Assembly (NCBI GenBank): GCA_030617125.1
Contig: JAUWWA010000139.1
Span: 1 to 5,786, forward strand
Length of the DNA stretch: 5,786 nucleotides
Source: Pirellulales bacterium
GTDB lineage: Bacteria; Planctomycetota; Planctomycetia; Pirellulales; Thermoguttaceae
Direction: 5' to 3'
Shown: positions 4,799 to 5,786 of the stretch, one piece after another
Layout of the letters: each line of letters opens with the position of its first letter
Position numbering within the stretch: the stretch's first letter is position 1
Notes under the pieces: model-generated
Told to the model about the DNA's origin: nothing
What the model saw: the letters and a program-made list of their open reading frames with translations, nothing else
Databases searched by the model: none
Made by a program: the position numbers and the translations under genes

Positions 4799-5786
4799 AT
4801 GTACACCTCTCAACGCCCTAGCCCGCTGAACGCCGTCCTACGTTATCTCGCCCTGGCGGCCATTGTCTTCAGCATCCTGCTGCTTCTGGCGATGTCAGCC
4901 TCCGCAAAACCGTCCACTCATTCAACCCGGAAACATTCCCAGCCGGCCACGCCGGCAATACGTCACAAAGCAAAGAAATCCTCGCAGCAAAGCGCACCGG
5001 CGACCGTAGCGACTCCAAAATACCGTCGGCAAAGCGCACCGGCGACCGGGGCGACTCCAAAATACCGTCGGCAAAGCACGCCGGCGGCCGGGGCGACTCC
5101 AAAATACCGTCGGCAAAGCGCACCGGCGGCCGAGGCGACTCCAAAATACCGTCGGCAAAGCACGCCGGCAACCGGGGCGACTCCAAAATACCGTCGGCAA
5201 AGCGCACCGGCGGCCGGGGCGACTAAAAAACACGCTGAGTCCGGCAAGTTCACGCCGAAGCCGCTCCTCAAGACGCCACCGCCGTCGGCCGACAAGCCGC
5301 CGAAGGTGTCGGACAAGAAATCGTCGCTGCCGGGCGTCAAGAAGTCGATCGGCAAGCACGGTGGGCTCAAGCCTGCCTTGAAATCGCGCGGCAAGACGAT
5401 CCCGGCCTTGAAACCACACGGTGAGCAGACCTTTTCCAAACATCCCCGCTGGGCAAAGCCGGGTGGGCTGAAACCAAAGCCGGGTGGGCCGAAACTAAAG
5501 CCGGGGACGCTTTCACACAAGAAGGTGCGATTCCACGACCAGCTCAAGTCCGGCCGGTTGGCCCCGCTGACCAAGGGCAATGTCGCCAAGAAAATCAAGC
5601 TGGCCGACCAGTACAAGATGAAGCACAAGGGCGACGTGGCTCGCCGGCTTCACTTGCACAAGCTTGCCATCGCTCATGCAAAACATGCAAACACTCACCT
5701 TCACGGGCACCACCCGCGGTTCATCCACCACGGCCTGATCAGCCCGCACTATGCGAAGGCGTGTTTCCAGTTCCACTACTGGGGCC
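4799..5786 (+). CDS. Secreted basic repeat protein (3' end beyond window)
   Basis: 329 complete codons are visible; the gene runs off the right edge. Residues 1-36 form a signal peptide: Arg6 and Arg15, a hydrophobic core at 16-31, and a cleavage-like SASA-K site at 36/37. Residues 64-142 are six copies of a 14-residue repeat (consensus QSAPATGATPKYRR, last copy incomplete). Residues 143-250 are Lys/Pro/Gly rich, with KPGGLKP and KPGGPKL in tandem. The tail then becomes more structured (KVRFHDQLKSGRLAPLTKG), and a His/aromatic-rich segment begins near residue 286 with HLHKLAIAHAKH and reaches ISPHYAKACFQFHYWG at the edge. Very high Lys/Arg/His content in an exported protein suggests binding to an anionic cell-surface polymer or metal; that is inference. 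No named family is recognised. It is divergently transcribed from the ackA operon. Open minus-strand frames over the repeat are shadows. Confidence 0.8.
   Translation, partial: MYTSQRPSPLNAVLRYLALAAIVFSILLLLAMSASAKPSTHSTRKHSQPATPAIRHKAKKSSQQSAPATVATPKYRRQSAPATGATPKYRRQSTPAAGATPKYRRQSAPAAEATPKYRRQSTPATGATPKYRRQSAPAAGATKKHAESGKFTPKPLLKTPPPSADKPPKVSDKKSSLPGVKKSIGKHGGLKPALKSRGKTIPALKPHGEQTFSKHPRWAKPGGLKPKPGGPKLKPGTLSHKKVRFHDQLKSGRLAPLTKGNVAKKIKLADQYKMKHKGDVARRLHLHKLAIAHAKHANTHLHGHHPRFIHHGLISPHYAKACFQFHYWG
4988..5224 (+). repeat. 42-bp in-frame tandem repeat, 5.6 copies
   Basis: Units begin at 4988, 5030, 5072, 5114, 5156 and 5198; the last breaks off after 27 bp. A 27-base core (GCG ACT CCA AAA TAC through CAA AGC) is invariant between copies 1-5, including silent positions. 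Variation is confined to about five codons. Copies 3 and 5 share ACG where 1, 2, 4 and 6 have GCA, suggesting duplication of an 84-bp double unit. The array is recent or kept homogeneous by recombination. Confidence 0.95.
5456..5506 (+). repeat. 21-bp tandem repeat, about 2.4 copies
   Basis: Units begin at 5456 and 5477, with a 9-bp partial at 5498, each starting AAGCCGGG. They encode KPGGLKP, KPGGPKL and KPG within the Lys/Pro/Gly stretch of the same secreted protein. It is a second, independent in-frame repeat in this gene. Confidence 0.8.

Noticed and set aside
4988..5224. CRISPR array
   Set aside because: The units abut without unique spacers and are in-frame coding repeats of 42 bp.
4869..5628. 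Three overlapping minus-strand open frames (112, 173 and 221 codons) over the repeat gene
   Set aside because: The 42-bp unit is a multiple of three, so every frame stays open through the array. The plus frame alone has a strong Shine-Dalgarno, signal peptide and coherent composition.

Overview
The window is high-GC bacterial DNA, most likely from a planctomycete of the Pirellulales type. This is an inference from the gene mix: a secreted jelly-roll plus CARDB-type protein, a disordered Arg/Pro-rich protein, a secreted Lys/His-rich repeat protein, long intergenic gaps and patchy Shine-Dalgarno use. No single marker proves it.

Layout. Positions 1-557 (minus) hold the N-terminal two thirds of an inositol-monophosphatase family gene, cut by the left edge, with a consensus TATAAT box upstream. 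Positions 558-977 hold no protein gene. They contain a compact plus-strand promoter followed about 60 bp later by a strong intrinsic terminator, which is a candidate orphan small RNA, and a period-7 repeat array. Positions 978-1955 (minus) encode a secreted two-domain protein. Positions 1956-2362 are intergenic with small palindromes and a duplicated 14-mer. Positions 2363-3652 (minus) encode acetate kinase (ackA), with a GTG start and an unusual in-frame insert bounded by inverted repeats. It overlaps by 4 nt (GTGA) the upstream gene at 3649-4410 (minus), which encodes a disordered protein with repeated Trp motifs and RG/Arg clusters, so these two form a translationally coupled operon. Positions 4411-4798 are a divergent promoter region with a second period-7 array and a leader hairpin. 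From 4799 to the right edge (plus) runs a secreted, strongly basic protein with a 42-bp (14-residue) tandem repeat, truncated by the window end.

How they work together. AckA interconverts acetate plus ATP with acetyl phosphate plus ADP. Its only tightly linked partner here is the disordered, RNA-binding-like protein. The IMPase and the two secreted proteins appear to be separate transcription units with no obvious shared pathway. The points most worth a second look are the element-like insert in ackA, the related heptamer arrays in two intergenic regions, the promoter-terminator cassette at 708-802, and the duplicated Trp motif protein coupled to ackA.
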